From positions 62,001 through 126,000 of the forward strand of contig NZ_JAJOZC010000001.1 of the NCBI RefSeq assembly GCF_023701695.1: a stretch of DNA of 64,000 bases. The letters are read 5' to 3'. The notes beneath the pieces are model-generated. The model did no database searches. It saw only the letters and a program-made list of their open reading frames with translations, and had not been told where the DNA came from. Source of the stretch: Streptomyces sp. RKAG290 (GTDB lineage: Bacteria > Actinomycetota > Actinomycetes > Streptomycetales > Streptomycetaceae). Of this stretch, positions 9,553-19,479 are shown in pieces; the first letter of the stretch is position 1, and each line of letters begins with the position of its first letter. The position numbers and the translations under genes are program-made.

Positions 9553-9589
9553 AACCCCCACGTCGGCAACTACCGCACAGGGAGCGCCC

Positions 9590-11043
9590 ATGAGTCGCCG
9601 CCGCACGTTCAGCAACGCCTTACCGCATCCGCGCCCCACGCGCGGGAAGCTGCTGTTCACCGCCCTCACCTTCGCCCTTGCCCTGCTCCTCGGCCTCCTG
9701 ATCGCCTCACCACCCGGGGCGCACGCGGCCGCACACCGGCCGCCGGCGCGGATCACGGCGTCGCCGGTCCGGCCGGGGACCGTTCTCGCAGCGTCCCCAC
9801 CCAGCGCGGCCGGCGCGCAGGACGTGACCGAGGGGTGCTCGCACGACAGCGGGCAGGCGGCTCCCGGCCCCGGTCCCGGGAAAGACCTCCGCGCCCCGAG
9901 CCCGGGGAAGGACTCCCGCAGGCGATTCCTCGGTGAGGTCGGGCCGAAGGCCGGGGCAGGTACGGAAGCGGGGCCGGCCGACTGCGTCGAGCCGGGCGGC
10001 GCCTCGGTGCCGCGGCCGCCCGAGGTGCGTGTCGCGACGAGCCGGGACAGCGGCCCGGGGCCGCTCACCGTCACCTTCTCCGGCACCGGCACTGCCGCGC
10101 TCGCCGGCCGACACCCCTCGTACGCATGGGACTTCGACGGCGACGGCGACACCGACTCGACGGCGGCGAAGCCCTCGCACACGTACCGCAACAACGGCGC
10201 GTACTCCGCGCGGCTGACCGTCACCGCACCCGGCGGGGCCACGCACCGGGCAGTGCGGAGGATCACGGTCGGAAACACCCGGCCCGTGGTGACGTTCGAA
10301 CAGCCCCTGGCTCACGCCGTGTTCGAGCCAGGGGGCACCCTTTCGCTCACCGTGGGCGTGGCGGACCCGGAGGACGCCAGGAGTGCGGGCGGCGTCGACT
10401 GTGCGCGGCTGGTCGTGAAGTCACCGCTGGGCCGCGTCTTCGCCCTGCGGCCACTCGGTGGCCACCCCGCCTGCACGGGCGCGCTGGTGACCGGCCGCGA
10501 AACGGCGCGCGATGTCGGGTTCGAGGTCAGCGCGCGGTACGAGGACGGCGGCGCACCCGGCGCGCCCGCCCTCACCGGCTCCGCTTCGATGACGCTCCGC
10601 GCCGCCTTCTGCGAGGCGGAGTGGTTCACAGCGACCGGTGGTGCGCACGGCGGGGCGTCGGCGGGAAGCCGTTCCGGCGACTCCGGCGGACGACGGGCCA
10701 TGGAGATCGAGGACGGTGACTGGATCGGTCTGGGCACGGTGTCCCTGAAGAACATCGGCTCGATGACGGTCCGTGCGGCTTCCGGCGGACTCGGCGGCAC
10801 GATCGAACTGCGGTCCGGGTCGCCGGCCGGTCCGCTCCTCGCGGCGGTCGCCATCCCGTTCACCGGCGGCTGGGACCGGCCCGTGTCGCCGACCTTCGCG
10901 CTGGCCGGTCCGGGGCGCATCGTGCGGCTCTTCGCCGTGTTCACCAATCCGGCGTGGCGTGCGGGCACGGCGGATCTCCTCGCGCTGGACTGGCTCCGCT
11001 TCAACGGTTCGGACCTCGGGCCGGCTCCCGCAGAACTGGATGA
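9590..11043 (+). CDS. Secreted PKD- and CBM6-domain protein (3' end uncertain)
   Basis: The product has a signal peptide (hydrophobic stretch about 20-45), a low-complexity Gly/Pro/Lys segment (about 75-140), a PKD domain ('YAWDFDGDGDTDST', about 175-225), an Ig-like segment, and a CBM6 carbohydrate-binding module ('FCEAEWF', 'MEIEDGDWIGLG', 'LDWLRFNG', about 340-475). No catalytic domain is present; relatives are usually attached to ThuA or sugar-dehydrogenase modules. The frame stays open to 12052, but that extension is antisense to the epimerase gene. One missing G near 11018-11020 would end the protein at the TGA 11041-11043, and I use that end. Codon 11 (9620-9622) is TTA, which implies bldA dependence. 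A LacI-type operator precedes it. Confidence 0.65.
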
Positions 11044-11089
11044 CCCCAGGGGCGCCGCACACGGACGCCGACCGGCGCGGGCAGTGCGC

Positions 11090-12037
11090 TCAGTGCGCGG
11101 CCAGCAGTTCCCCGTACCACGCGAGCGTGGCGTCGAGGGTGGCCGGGAGCGGGTTCGGGACGAGTCCGAACGCCTTCTCGATGGCGGTGGAGTCGACGAT
11201 CTGCGCCTCGGTGTGCTGGTAGAACATCTCGGCGTACTCCGTCATGAACACCTCGTCGAACGGTCCGAACGGCCGGGGTTCCGCGACAACGGTGAGGGTC
11301 AGCGGGCGGCCGACGCGCTCCTCCACCATCGCCAGGATCTCGCGGGTGGTGAGCGCCGGGGCGGTGGGCAGGTGCCAGACCCGGCCGTCCCCGTCCGGAT
11401 TCTCGCCCAGCGTCGCCAGGCCGGCCGCGACATCACCGATGTACGTGTAGCTGTGCGGCAGGTCTATGTCCCCGAAGGCCGGGACCTCTCCCCCGGTCAG
11501 CGCGGCCGGGAACACCGCCCCGCCGAGTGTGGAGTTGAGGACGCCGGGCCCCACGAAGTCGGCCGACCGGCCCAGCACGACGCGCAGCCTGCCCTCGGCG
11601 TGGGCGGCGAGGTAGCGGGCGTCGAGCTCCGCACGCATCCGGCCCTTGCGGGTGGTCGCGTTCCACGGGGTGTCCTCGGTCATCACCACGCCGTGCGTCT
11701 CGCCGTACGGGTACAGCGTGTCGAGGGCGACGAGGCGGGCACCCGCGGCTTCGGCGGCCGCCATCACCGCCTGCTGGATCCGTGGCATTACCTCGACCTG
11801 GAGGTGGTAGCCCACGTTCACGCAGTGGTAGACGACGGCTGCGCCGTCCACTGCCGCACGGGCGCCCTCATCGGTGGCGACGTCTGCGGCGAACCGCTCG
11901 ACGCCTTCGGACACGACTCCGCCGCCTGTCCGGTCGACGAGCCGGACCGGGTGACCCCGGCGTGCGAGCTCGACGGCGAGAGCGGTGCCGGCGGGGCCGG
12001 CGCCGAGAACTACCTGAAGATCACGCACTGCGGTCAT
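11090..12037 (-). CDS. NAD(P)-dependent epimerase/dehydratase-like protein
   Basis: This 315-residue atypical extended short-chain dehydrogenase has an N-terminal dinucleotide-binding loop 'VLGAGPAGTALA'. It also has 'ALDTLYPYGETHG' near the position of the usual Tyr-x-x-x-Lys active site and 'PHSYTYIGDVAAGL', typical of the epimerase/NmrA-like branch. The substrate cannot be read from the sequence. It is transcribed divergently from a TetR regulator, and such pairs usually mean the regulator controls this gene. Start ATG at 12037 with AGGGAGCACC upstream. Confidence 0.85.
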   Translation of the reverse strand: MTAVRDLQVVLGAGPAGTALAVELARRGHPVRLVDRTGGGVVSEGVERFAADVATDEGARAAVDGAAVVYHCVNVGYHLQVEVMPRIQQAVMAAAEAAGARLVALDTLYPYGETHGVVMTEDTPWNATTRKGRMRAELDARYLAAHAEGRLRVVLGRSADFVGPGVLNSTLGGAVFPAALTGGEVPAFGDIDLPHSYTYIGDVAAGLATLGENPDGDGRVWHLPTAPALTTREILAMVEERVGRPLTLTVVAEPRPFGPFDEVFMTEYAEMFYQHTEAQIVDSTAIEKAFGLVPNPLPATLDATLAWYGELLAAH

Positions 12038-12095
12038 GGGGGTGCTCCCTGAGGTATGGACGCTGACGCGGACGGCTTCATCCGCTTTCGACAGC

Positions 12096-12144
12096 GAGCG
12101 GTTTCGGTGAGGAGCGGTTTCGGTGGTGAGCGTTTTTCGGTGAG
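12096..12144. repeat. Three tandem GAGCGGTTTCGGTG-like units
   Basis: Units at 12096-12110, 12112-12126 and 12127-12144 repeat a 14-15-base motif; the third is diverged. They lie upstream of the epimerase gene in the divergent promoter region. They may be regulatory or slippage-derived. Confidence 0.5.
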
Positions 12145-12226
12145 CCGCCGACCCAGTCGCTACAACCTCTCGCTCCTGTTAGAGACCATAACTCTCGCGA
12201 TGCGCCATCGCAACCCTGACCGTTAG

Positions 12227-12242
12227 ACTCCGTAACTGGAGT
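12227..12242. promoter_or_regulatory. Short inverted repeat, possible TetR operator
   Basis: ACTCC (12227-12231) and GGAGT (12238-12242) form a dyad with a 6-bp spacer, 57 bp upstream of the TetR start and between two divergent genes. The position fits an autoregulatory operator, but the arms are short. Confidence 0.35.
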
Positions 12243-12298
12243 GAGTTTGCATAGCGGAGCTCGCCCAGCAGAGTTCCCAGCGAATGAAAGGTGCGGAG

Positions 12299-13023
12299 AT
12301 GGCCGAGGCGCAGCAGGGGCCACGGGCCCGTTACCGGGAGCAGACCCGGACGGAGATCAAGGAGGTGGCTCTGCGGCAGCTCGCCGACGGCGGGGTGGCG
12401 GCGCTCGCGCTCACCCGTATCGCGAAGGACATGGGCCTGTCCGGGCCCGCCCTCTACCGCTACTTCGCCAGCCGGGACGACCTGCTCCATGCCCTGATCA
12501 GGGACGCGTACGACGACGCCGCCACGGCCATGGAGGCGGTGGCCGGACGGTCGGCGGCAGCTTCGCAGAGCCCGCGCGAGCGGCTGCACGCCCTTGCGGC
12601 GGCCTACCGGGCCTGGGCGGTCGGCGCACCGCACCGCTATCTGCTGATCCAGGGCGCGCCGGTGCCCGGCTATGTCGCGCCCGCCGACACGCTGGACCGG
12701 GCCCGGGCGGTGCTCGGGCCCTTCCTCCCGGTTTTCGCGGACGGGACTCCCGCGTCAGGGGTGACCCCGGTGGTGACGCAGATGGCGGCCTGGCTGGGTG
12801 CGGACGCGGGCGTCGGCGACTGGGTGGCCGGGTACGCGGCGGACGCCGCCGACGACACCGACGCCGCGGCACGGGCGCTGGCCGGCGCACTGCTCGCCTG
12901 GGCGCAGCTGCACGGGCGGTGGCCCTGGAGGCGGCGGGGCAGTTCGCCGGGATGGGGCACAGCGCGGGCACCCTGCTCGATGCGCAGATCGGCATGCTGG
13001 CGGACGCGTTCGGGCTGGAGTGA
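12299..13023 (+). CDS. TetR-family transcriptional regulator (frameshifted)
   Basis: The N-terminal helix-turn-helix spans about residues 8-55 ('ALTRIAKDMGLSGPALYRYF'). The rest is a TetR ligand domain ending '...TLLDAQIGMLADAFGLE'. The frame breaks at the G-run 12914-12916. One extra G joins 'AWAQLHG' to 'AVALEAAGQFAGMGH' and gives a normal product of about 241 residues. I chose ATG 12299 because AAAGGTGCGGAG lies directly before it; ATG 12284 has no ribosome site. It probably represses the divergent epimerase gene. The effector is unknown. Confidence 0.85.
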
Positions 13024-13036
13024 GCGCGCCCGCGGA

Positions 13037-13085
13037 CGACGCGGAGCGCCGGCCCGGCCCTCGGCCGGTCCGGCGCTCCGCGTCG
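13037..13085. terminator. Bidirectional terminator
   Basis: A 16-bp stem (13037-13052 with 13070-13085) with a G/C-rich 17-base loop lies between the convergent TetR and beta-helix genes. Confidence 0.75.
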
Positions 13086-13113
13086 CGTGGTGTGCGCGTG
13101 CCTGGTGGTGCTG

Positions 13114-15326
13114 TCAGGGGTGGACGAGGACCTGGGCGAGTGCCACCCGTCCCGTACCGGAAGCGAAGATCCGCACCGTGCGGGTCCGGCTGTCCAGGTT
13201 CACCAGCGTGGGACGCAGTGCCTTCCCGCTGATGTGCACCGTCCCGTCGTCCGTGACGACGTCGAAGTCGGCGGTGGTGGAAGAGGCGTCGTTCCAGATC
13301 TCGACCTGCCGGATGTGCCGGACGGCGCCGAGGTCCACCTGCCACCAGGCACCCGCCCCGGAGAGCGTGCGGGAGTCCGTGCTGGTGTCGGCGTCCAGGG
13401 CCAGCGCCGCTGTCGCCGTTGTCTCGGTCGAGGACTGGGTGGCGGTGCCGGTACGGGCCAGGTCGGTGCGCAGCTGCTCGACCGGGCCGCCGCGGGCGCC
13501 CGCCCGCGCGGCGACGGCGAGTGCTTCTGCGGGCAGCCGGTCCAGGCCGGTGACGTTGTCCGTCATCACGGAGCCGGCGCCGCCGAGAGCGGGGGCGGCG
13601 GTGTCCGTCCAGTTGGCGCGGGCGGTGTTCTGTATGCCGTAGTCCGCCCAGTTGGACACCCACTTGTAGCCGATGCGGGTGATGACGTTGTGCTCGACGG
13701 TGATGTGCGAGGACTGCTCGTCGAGGTAGATGCCGTTGCCGTCGCGCTCGGTGTTGTTGTACGCGGAACGGTTGATGTAGTTCCCGCTCAGGACCGTGCC
13801 GGGCTGGGCGCCCTGGGTGTAGATCGCGCCGCCGTCGTGCTGCTGCTGTGCGACCTCCATGACGTCGGTGATGCGGTTGGCCGTCACCCTGTTGTCGCGC
13901 AGCACGGACTTCTGGGCCTCGGGCTGGTTCCAGCCCCAGCCGACGGAGATCGCGGAGTAGGGAAGGTGGTCCAGGCTGTTGTGGTCCACGGTCAGCCCGG
14001 CCTCGTAACCGGCCCAGATCCCCACCGAGTCGGTGTACTCGACGCCGGAGCGGGTGATGGTGTTGTACGCGACGGTGTTCCGCTCCCCCGCGAGCGACTT
14101 CTCCGGCATCGGTTCGGTGTCGCCGACGAGCACGGCTCCGGACGACAGGTCGGTGAAGGCCGAGTGGGTCAGCGCGCTGTCCTTGGTGCCGGCTTCCAGG
14201 ATCGCGCCGGCGCCGCCGAGGTGACTGAACCGGCTGCTGTCGATGTTCACGTGCTGTGCGCCGCGGACGGTGACCGCGGCGGACGGCTTGGTGTAGTAGC
14301 GGCCCGCGTGGTCGACGGGGCCGGTGGCTCCGGTCAGGGTGAGACCGGCCTGCATGCCCGCATAGCCCTCGTCGGTGCCGGGCTGTCGGTACGCCGCGTA
14401 CGCGAAGCCGATCCCGCTGACGGTGACGTCGTGGGCGCCGTCGACGACGAGCAGCTGTTCGGTGTGCGGGGTGACCGTCTGCGCGCGGCGCATGTTCTCA
14501 CCTTCGCGCGGCAGGTAGGTGACGGTGCGGCCCTTCGAGTCCCAGACGAACTCGCCCGGCTGATCGAGGAGTTCGGGGGCGTTCTCGAAGAAGGCGACGC
14601 CGCTGTAGCGGGTGGAGTCGACCGCGGTGGAGTCCCAGGCGGGTCCGGTGCGGTCGGTGCCGCTCGCCGAGTTGGTCCAGCAGGGCTGGACGAAGGTCAT
14701 GGTGTCGCCGCTGACGCCGGCGATCCGGCAGTGGTAGTTGCGCCAGCGGACCCGGATGACGGCTTCGGCGTCGGTGGGGCGCTGCCACCGGTCGATTCCG
14801 GTCGCGGTGGCGCCGGTCATGCCGGTGGAGGTGGCGTCGCAGGTGCTCGCCGCGCAGGCCTCGCCGCGGGCCCGGATCGCGCGCCTGCCGTCGACGAAGA
14901 GCTGACGCGGGGTGACGCCGGCGGGGACGCCGGCGCTCCAGCTGCCGTCGGTGTTCCGCCGCCAGCCGGTGATGTCCTGGCCGCCGGAGAGCAGGGGTGT
15001 GCGCCGAGGGCCGCGGTCCAGGTGACGGTGCGGCCGTCTTTGCCGGAGTCGGCGGCGCCGAGCCTCAGTGGCTCGTCGCGCTTGTACGTACCGTCCTTCA
15101 GGAGTACGCGGACCTCACGCCGGGTCTCGGTCCTGGCCAGGTCGCGGGCGCCTTCCGGGGTGCAGGGCCGGGCGGCCGTGCAGGCCGAGCCGCGGCCGTC
15201 CGGGGACGCGTACAACGTGCGGGTGCCGGGTGCGGCCTGGGCGCCCGGGGCGGCGAGGAGCGCGGCGAGAAACGCGGCGGTGGCGGCAGCGGCTGTTCCT
15301 CGTACGACGTGCACGGTGCGGTTCAC
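13114..15326 (-). CDS. Secreted right-handed beta-helix protein with discoidin domain (frameshifted)
   Basis: The restored protein is about 737 residues. It has a signal peptide ('AAAATAAFLAALLAAPGAQA'), an N-terminal region beginning 'TLYASPDGRGSACTAARPC' that is typical of secreted parallel beta-helix enzymes, many beta-helix repeats ('VTVRGAQHVNIDSSRFSHLG'), and a C-terminal F5/8-type C (discoidin) carbohydrate-binding domain ('WWQVDLGAVRHIRQVEIWND'). Such folds occur in polysaccharide lyases and epimerases; no substrate can be assigned. The frame breaks at the G-run 14994-14997; one extra base joins 'AALGAHP' to 'LLSGGQDITGW'. The GTG start overlaps the stop of the M1 peptidase gene (GTGA), so it is the last gene of the transporter operon. 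Confidence 0.8.
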
Positions 15327-16798
15327 GCGGTCGCCTTCCAGTCGGGGTGGCCGGGCATGGGCGGGTTGACGGTCCCGAAGAGCCAGTCGCGCAGGAACGG
15401 GTCCAGGGACGTGTCGCCGGTGACGTCGACGGTGTGCCGGATGAAGGCCTCGGTGGTGTACGTGGAGTCCTTGAACCGCTTCACCCACTCGCGCATGACG
15501 TGGTCGAACTTCCGCCGGCCGGCCCGGAGGCTCAGGGCGTACAGCACGAGTGCGCCGCCGTCGTAGATGTTGGTGCCGCCGAGCGCCTTGGGAAGTCCGG
15601 GCGGGCCGTCGGCGGCGCGGACCGCGTCGAGCTTCTCGTACGTCGCCTTCATCTTGTCCTGGAGGACCGACCAGCCGCGCTCCTCGCCGTACAGGCCGGC
15701 GTAGTACACGGCGGGGCCCTCGTTGAGCCAGGCCTGCTGCCAGTCGTTCGGGGTGACGGAGTCGCCGAACCACTGGTGGACGAGCTCGTGGACCATGGTG
15801 GTCTCGTAGCCCGGCTGCCCTTCGGCGTTGAGCTTGAACCAGTTGGTGGAGAACAGGGAGAGGGTCTGATTCTCCAGTGCGTCGGTGTAGCCGTCGTAGA
15901 TGTGGAGCCCGTAGACGGAGAACGGGTAGCGGCCGAACCTCGCCTCCAGCCAGGCCAGATGGTCGCCGGTACGGGCCACGATCGGGCCGTACTTCTCCTC
16001 CTGGCCCTGGGGCACGATGTGCCGCAGCGGCAGGCCGCGGTGGCTGGTGCCGTACAGGTAGGTGCCCTTGACGACGGCGATACCGATGAGCTCCGTCGCC
16101 ATGCGCTCGCGCAGGGCGAAGTGCCAGACGGTGGAGCCGTCGGAGCGGGGTGTCCGGTGGGTCAGCTCGCCGTTGGCGGTGGCGACGAAGCCTTCGGGGG
16201 CGCTGATGTGGAAGGTCCAGGTCGCCTTGTCGGACGGGGTGTCGTTGCACGGCAGGAAGGTGTCGGCGCGCGAGGACTGGGCGGCCGACGCGAAGCCGCC
16301 GTCCGTACCGAACCGCCAGCCGGTGAGGCCGAGCCGGGGTGCCTTGCCGTTGCCCCGGTAGCGGACCTCGACGGTGAACGCCTGCCCGTCGTGCAGCGGG
16401 CGGGCGGGGGTGAGGGTGAACTCCTGGCCGCTCAGGCCGGGTGTGAGCTGCCAGGTGGCGGGGCGGCCTGCGACGGTGACCGCGTCGATGGTGTGGCCGT
16501 CGGTGTCCAGGTTGAACGCGGAGAGGTCCTGGGTGGCCCTGGCGTTGATCTTCACGGTTGCGGTGAAGTCGTAGGTCACCGGGGTGAAGTCGAAGGTCAG
16601 GTCGTAGTGCAGGACCTGGTAGCCGCCGTTGCCGAGCGTCGGGAAGAGCGGGTCGCCGACTCCGTTCGAGCCGGGCCGCGGGTCGAATCGGTGCGCCCGT
16701 GCGGTGGCGGGCGAGCCGAGGGCGGGGACGGCGACGGCTGCGGCGACCGCTGCCCCGCCGAGTCTCAGGACCGTGCGCCTGCTGGTGGGAGCGGCCAT
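15323..16798 (-). CDS. Secreted M1-family zinc metallopeptidase
   Basis: This 491-residue protein has a Tat signal ('SRRTVLRLGG'). The mature enzyme shows the M1 zinc site 'HELVHQWFG' with the third ligand in 'NEGPA' 18 residues later, and 'ALENQT' in place of the GAMEN substrate-binding motif. M1 enzymes are mostly aminopeptidases; this compact secreted class lacks the long C-terminal domain. ATG 16798 overlaps the stop of the solute-binding protein gene (TGATG). Co-expression with a glycan-uptake system suggests that it trims peptides from glycoprotein or proteoglycan material. Confidence 0.9.
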   Translation of the reverse strand: MAAPTSRRTVLRLGGAAVAAAVAVPALGSPATARAHRFDPRPGSNGVGDPLFPTLGNGGYQVLHYDLTFDFTPVTYDFTATVKINARATQDLSAFNLDTDGHTIDAVTVAGRPATWQLTPGLSGQEFTLTPARPLHDGQAFTVEVRYRGNGKAPRLGLTGWRFGTDGGFASAAQSSRADTFLPCNDTPSDKATWTFHISAPEGFVATANGELTHRTPRSDGSTVWHFALRERMATELIGIAVVKGTYLYGTSHRGLPLRHIVPQGQEEKYGPIVARTGDHLAWLEARFGRYPFSVYGLHIYDGYTDALENQTLSLFSTNWFKLNAEGQPGYETTMVHELVHQWFGDSVTPNDWQQAWLNEGPAVYYAGLYGEERGWSVLQDKMKATYEKLDAVRAADGPPGLPKALGGTNIYDGGALVLYALSLRAGRRKFDHVMREWVKRFKDSTYTTEAFIRHTVDVTGDTSLDPFLRDWLFGTVNPPMPGHPDWKATA

Positions 16799-18471
16799 CA
16801 CTTCTTGCCCTTCTGGAAGGCTTCCTCGAACTCCCCGCGGGCCTGCTCGCCGCCCTTGGCCAGGTAGTCCTTGACCAGCTGGTCGTAGGCGGACATGGGC
16901 TTGCGGCCCGAGATGATGTCCTTGAGCGCGTCCCCCTTCAGCGTGTTGAGGCTGCCGGTGCCCTTGGAGTCCCAGGTGGGTGAGGAGTACTGAAGGGTCG
17001 GGTCCGCCACCATCATCGGGATCATCTTGCTGAAGGTCTCGTGGACGTGCCGGACGCCCTGCTCCGAGTCGGCGCTGAAGACGGCGGGCACGGCGGACGC
17101 CATGAACTTCCAGGGCACGGTGACGTCCTGCGTCCCCTGCTTGGTGAGCGCCGGGTTGCCCTTGGCGTCACGGGTGAAGTCCCTGCCCTCGACGCCGTAG
17201 TTGAGGAGCGTGTACTCCTGGCTGCCGAAGGGGGACGCGGCGAAGTCGGCGAGCGCCAGGATCTCTTCGACCCGGTCCCCGGACGCCTGCTTGATGTGGG
17301 TGTTCTGGAGCTCGATGTTGTCCATCCAGGCGACGGCGTCCTTGCCCACCGGCACGAACGGCCTCGGATCGAACTTCTTGTCGACCGCGTTCATGGCGGC
17401 GACATAGCCGACCCCGGGTGCCAGATAGGTGGGCATGCCGTCGTAGACGTACGCGCCCTTGCCGTTCTTGAACATGTCCGTGTACTGGGCCTTCTGCGCC
17501 CCGGACATCTGAAGGGTGCCCGGGTAGTAGCAGCCGGCCTTGTACAGCAGCCGCGCGGTCTCGACCGCCTTGCGGTACTCGGGGGTCTCCAGGTCGGCGG
17601 TGAACCTGCCGGTCTTCTCGTCCAGCCGCCAGAAGTTGGGGGCGCCCGCGGACATGGCGAGCATGGATGTGGCGCCCGCGATGATCGCGTACTGGTCCTT
17701 GTCGGGCCGGGTCAGTTCCTTGCACAGCTCGACGAACCGGTCGAGGTCGGTGATCTGGTCGAGGCTCGTGACGCCGGCCTCCTCGAACAGGTCGTGGCGG
17801 TAGACACCGGCGCCGCCGGTGCCGGTCCGCGCGATCGGGATGCCGTAGAGCTTCCCGCCGAAGACGGCGGACTGCCAGGCGCCCTTCGGGATCGCGGCCA
17901 GGTTCGGGTAGTCCTTGACCTTGTCGCCCGCGAGGAAGGGGGTCAGATCGGCGCACTTGGCCTGGAGGAAGGCGGCCTTGTTGTCGACGCCGCCGCTCTC
18001 CGGGTACATGAAGAGGTCGGGCAGGCTGTCGCTGGCGACCATGGTGGAGAACTTGGTGCCGTAGTCGTCGGCGGGGACGGCGGTGATGTTCACCTTGCCG
18101 CCGAGCAGTTTCTCGATCTCCTGCCAGGCGGCGTTGCTGCCGCGCGAGGGAGGCGGCGGCGAGAAGGTCTCCATCGTCGCGCTGATCGGCTCGGCGCCCT
18201 CGAGCGGCGTGCCCTTCGTGGCCCGCAGCGGCTTGGACGGGTAGCTGAAGAAGCCCTGCGGGACACCGGCCGCGGTGCCGGCCAGATCGGGCTCGAGACC
18301 GATGTTGCGGACCGTGGTGTCCGGGAGCAGCGAGGCGCTCTTGGCCTCGGCCTTGGCGGTCGTGCCGCCGTCGCCGCAGGCGGCGAGCAAGGGGGCGGCG
18401 GCCAGTCCCAGACCGACGCCCGCACCCATGCGGAACAGTGCTCTGCGGTTGATGGGGGTTGAGCTCGGCAC
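16798..18471 (-). CDS. Sugar ABC transporter substrate-binding lipoprotein
   Basis: This 557-residue lipoprotein precursor combines a twin-arginine segment ('NRRALFRMG') with a lipobox 'LLAAC'. The body is a type-1 extracellular solute-binding protein of the long LplA-like class that accompanies LplB/LplC permeases and takes oligosaccharides, often uronic-acid-containing ones. It is 51 bp downstream of the second permease. No ATPase gene is present, as usual in Streptomyces where a shared MsiK ATPase serves many sugar transporters. Confidence 0.9.
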   Translation of the reverse strand: MPSSTPINRRALFRMGAGVGLGLAAAPLLAACGDGGTTAKAEAKSASLLPDTTVRNIGLEPDLAGTAAGVPQGFFSYPSKPLRATKGTPLEGAEPISATMETFSPPPPSRGSNAAWQEIEKLLGGKVNITAVPADDYGTKFSTMVASDSLPDLFMYPESGGVDNKAAFLQAKCADLTPFLAGDKVKDYPNLAAIPKGAWQSAVFGGKLYGIPIARTGTGGAGVYRHDLFEEAGVTSLDQITDLDRFVELCKELTRPDKDQYAIIAGATSMLAMSAGAPNFWRLDEKTGRFTADLETPEYRKAVETARLLYKAGCYYPGTLQMSGAQKAQYTDMFKNGKGAYVYDGMPTYLAPGVGYVAAMNAVDKKFDPRPFVPVGKDAVAWMDNIELQNTHIKQASGDRVEEILALADFAASPFGSQEYTLLNYGVEGRDFTRDAKGNPALTKQGTQDVTVPWKFMASAVPAVFSADSEQGVRHVHETFSKMIPMMVADPTLQYSSPTWDSKGTGSLNTLKGDALKDIISGRKPMSAYDQLVKDYLAKGGEQARGEFEEAFQKGKK

Positions 18472-18522
18472 CTGAATCTCCTTGGAAGAGGGGAAGGAAG
18501 GAGTGGGGGGCGGTGGCTGCGC

Positions 18523-19479
18523 TCAGCCCTTGACGGCGCCGGTGAGCACGCCCTTGGTGAAGTAGCGCTGCAGGAACGGGTAGACGCACAGGATCGGTAC
18601 GACGGCGATGACCAGGACCGCCATCTGCACGGCCTGCTGCGGGGCGAGCACCTCGCCGGCGGAGGCGGAGTTGAGGCTCTGGCCCTGCAGGACGTAGGTC
18701 CGCAGCACCATGGGCAGCGGCCATTTGTCGGAGTCGTTGAGGTACAGGAGCGAGTTGAAGAAGGCGTTCCAGTACGTCACCGCGTAGAAGAGGCTGATCA
18801 CGGCGAGGACCGCCTTGGACAGCGGCAGGACGATCCGCACCAGGATGCGGAGGTCGCCGGCGCCGTCGACCTTCGCCGCGTCGTACAGCTCCTGGGGCAG
18901 GTTCATGAAGAAGGACCGCAGGACGACCAGGTTGAAGGCGCTGACCAGGGTCGGCATCACCAGCGCCGCGTAGGTGTCGTACAGCCCGAGTCCCTTGACC
19001 AGCAGGAAGTTCGGGATGATGCCCGCGTTGAACAGCATCGTGAACAGGGCCGTCATCAGGATGATGCGGGAGCCGGTGACCTCGCGGCGGGAGAGTCCGT
19101 ACGCCATGCCGACGGTGACGAGCAGGCTGGCGAGGGTGCCGATGACGGTGATGCCGACGGAGACGATCAGCGCCCGGGTGACGACGCCGCCGGTGAAGAT
19201 CGTGCGGTAGGCGTCCAGGTTGGGGTGGTCGGGCCACAGGACGAGGCCGGAGGCCTTGATGATGTCGGTCTGCGAGGCGACGCTCGTGCCGATGACGCCG
19301 ATCAGCGGGTAGGCCACCGCGAGGACGACCACGACGACGGCCACCGCCTTGGCGGCCTGCCCCGTGCGCGTCGGTCGCTCCATCCACGGGGGTCTGCCGT
19401 CGGGCCTGCGCCGGCGGGCCGGCGGGGGCGGCGGTGCGGTGGCTTCGGATATCGCGCGCGTCTGCTCAGCGGTCAGCAC
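18523..19479 (-). CDS. Carbohydrate ABC transporter permease (LplC/MalG-like)
   Basis: An integral membrane protein with about six helices and the EAA loop 'ELYDAAKVDGAGDLRILVRI'. The likely start is GTG 19479, which overlaps the upstream permease by 14 bp and has GAAGGGG before it; ATG 19383 is an alternative that would shorten the product to 286 residues. It forms the membrane channel with the other permease for the substrate delivered by the lipoprotein. It ends with the typical 'RYFTKGVLTGAVKG' tail. Confidence 0.88.
   Translation of the reverse strand: MLTAEQTRAISEATAPPPPPARRRRPDGRPPWMERPTRTGQAAKAVAVVVVVLAVAYPLIGVIGTSVASQTDIIKASGLVLWPDHPNLDAYRTIFTGGVVTRALIVSVGITVIGTLASLLVTVGMAYGLSRREVTGSRIILMTALFTMLFNAGIIPNFLLVKGLGLYDTYAALVMPTLVSAFNLVVLRSFFMNLPQELYDAAKVDGAGDLRILVRIVLPLSKAVLAVISLFYAVTYWNAFFNSLLYLNDSDKWPLPMVLRTYVLQGQSLNSASAGEVLAPQQAVQMAVLVIAVVPILCVYPFLQRYFTKGVLTGAVKG

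Noticed and set aside
11044..12052. Continuation of the PKD/CBM6 frame to 12052
   Set aside because: It runs antisense through a well-supported epimerase gene and loses all domain similarity; a missing stop from a one-base error is more likely.
17041..18462. Open plus-strand frame antisense to the solute-binding protein gene
   Set aside because: It is a GC-skew artefact; the minus-strand lipoprotein with lipobox and family motifs is clearly the real gene.
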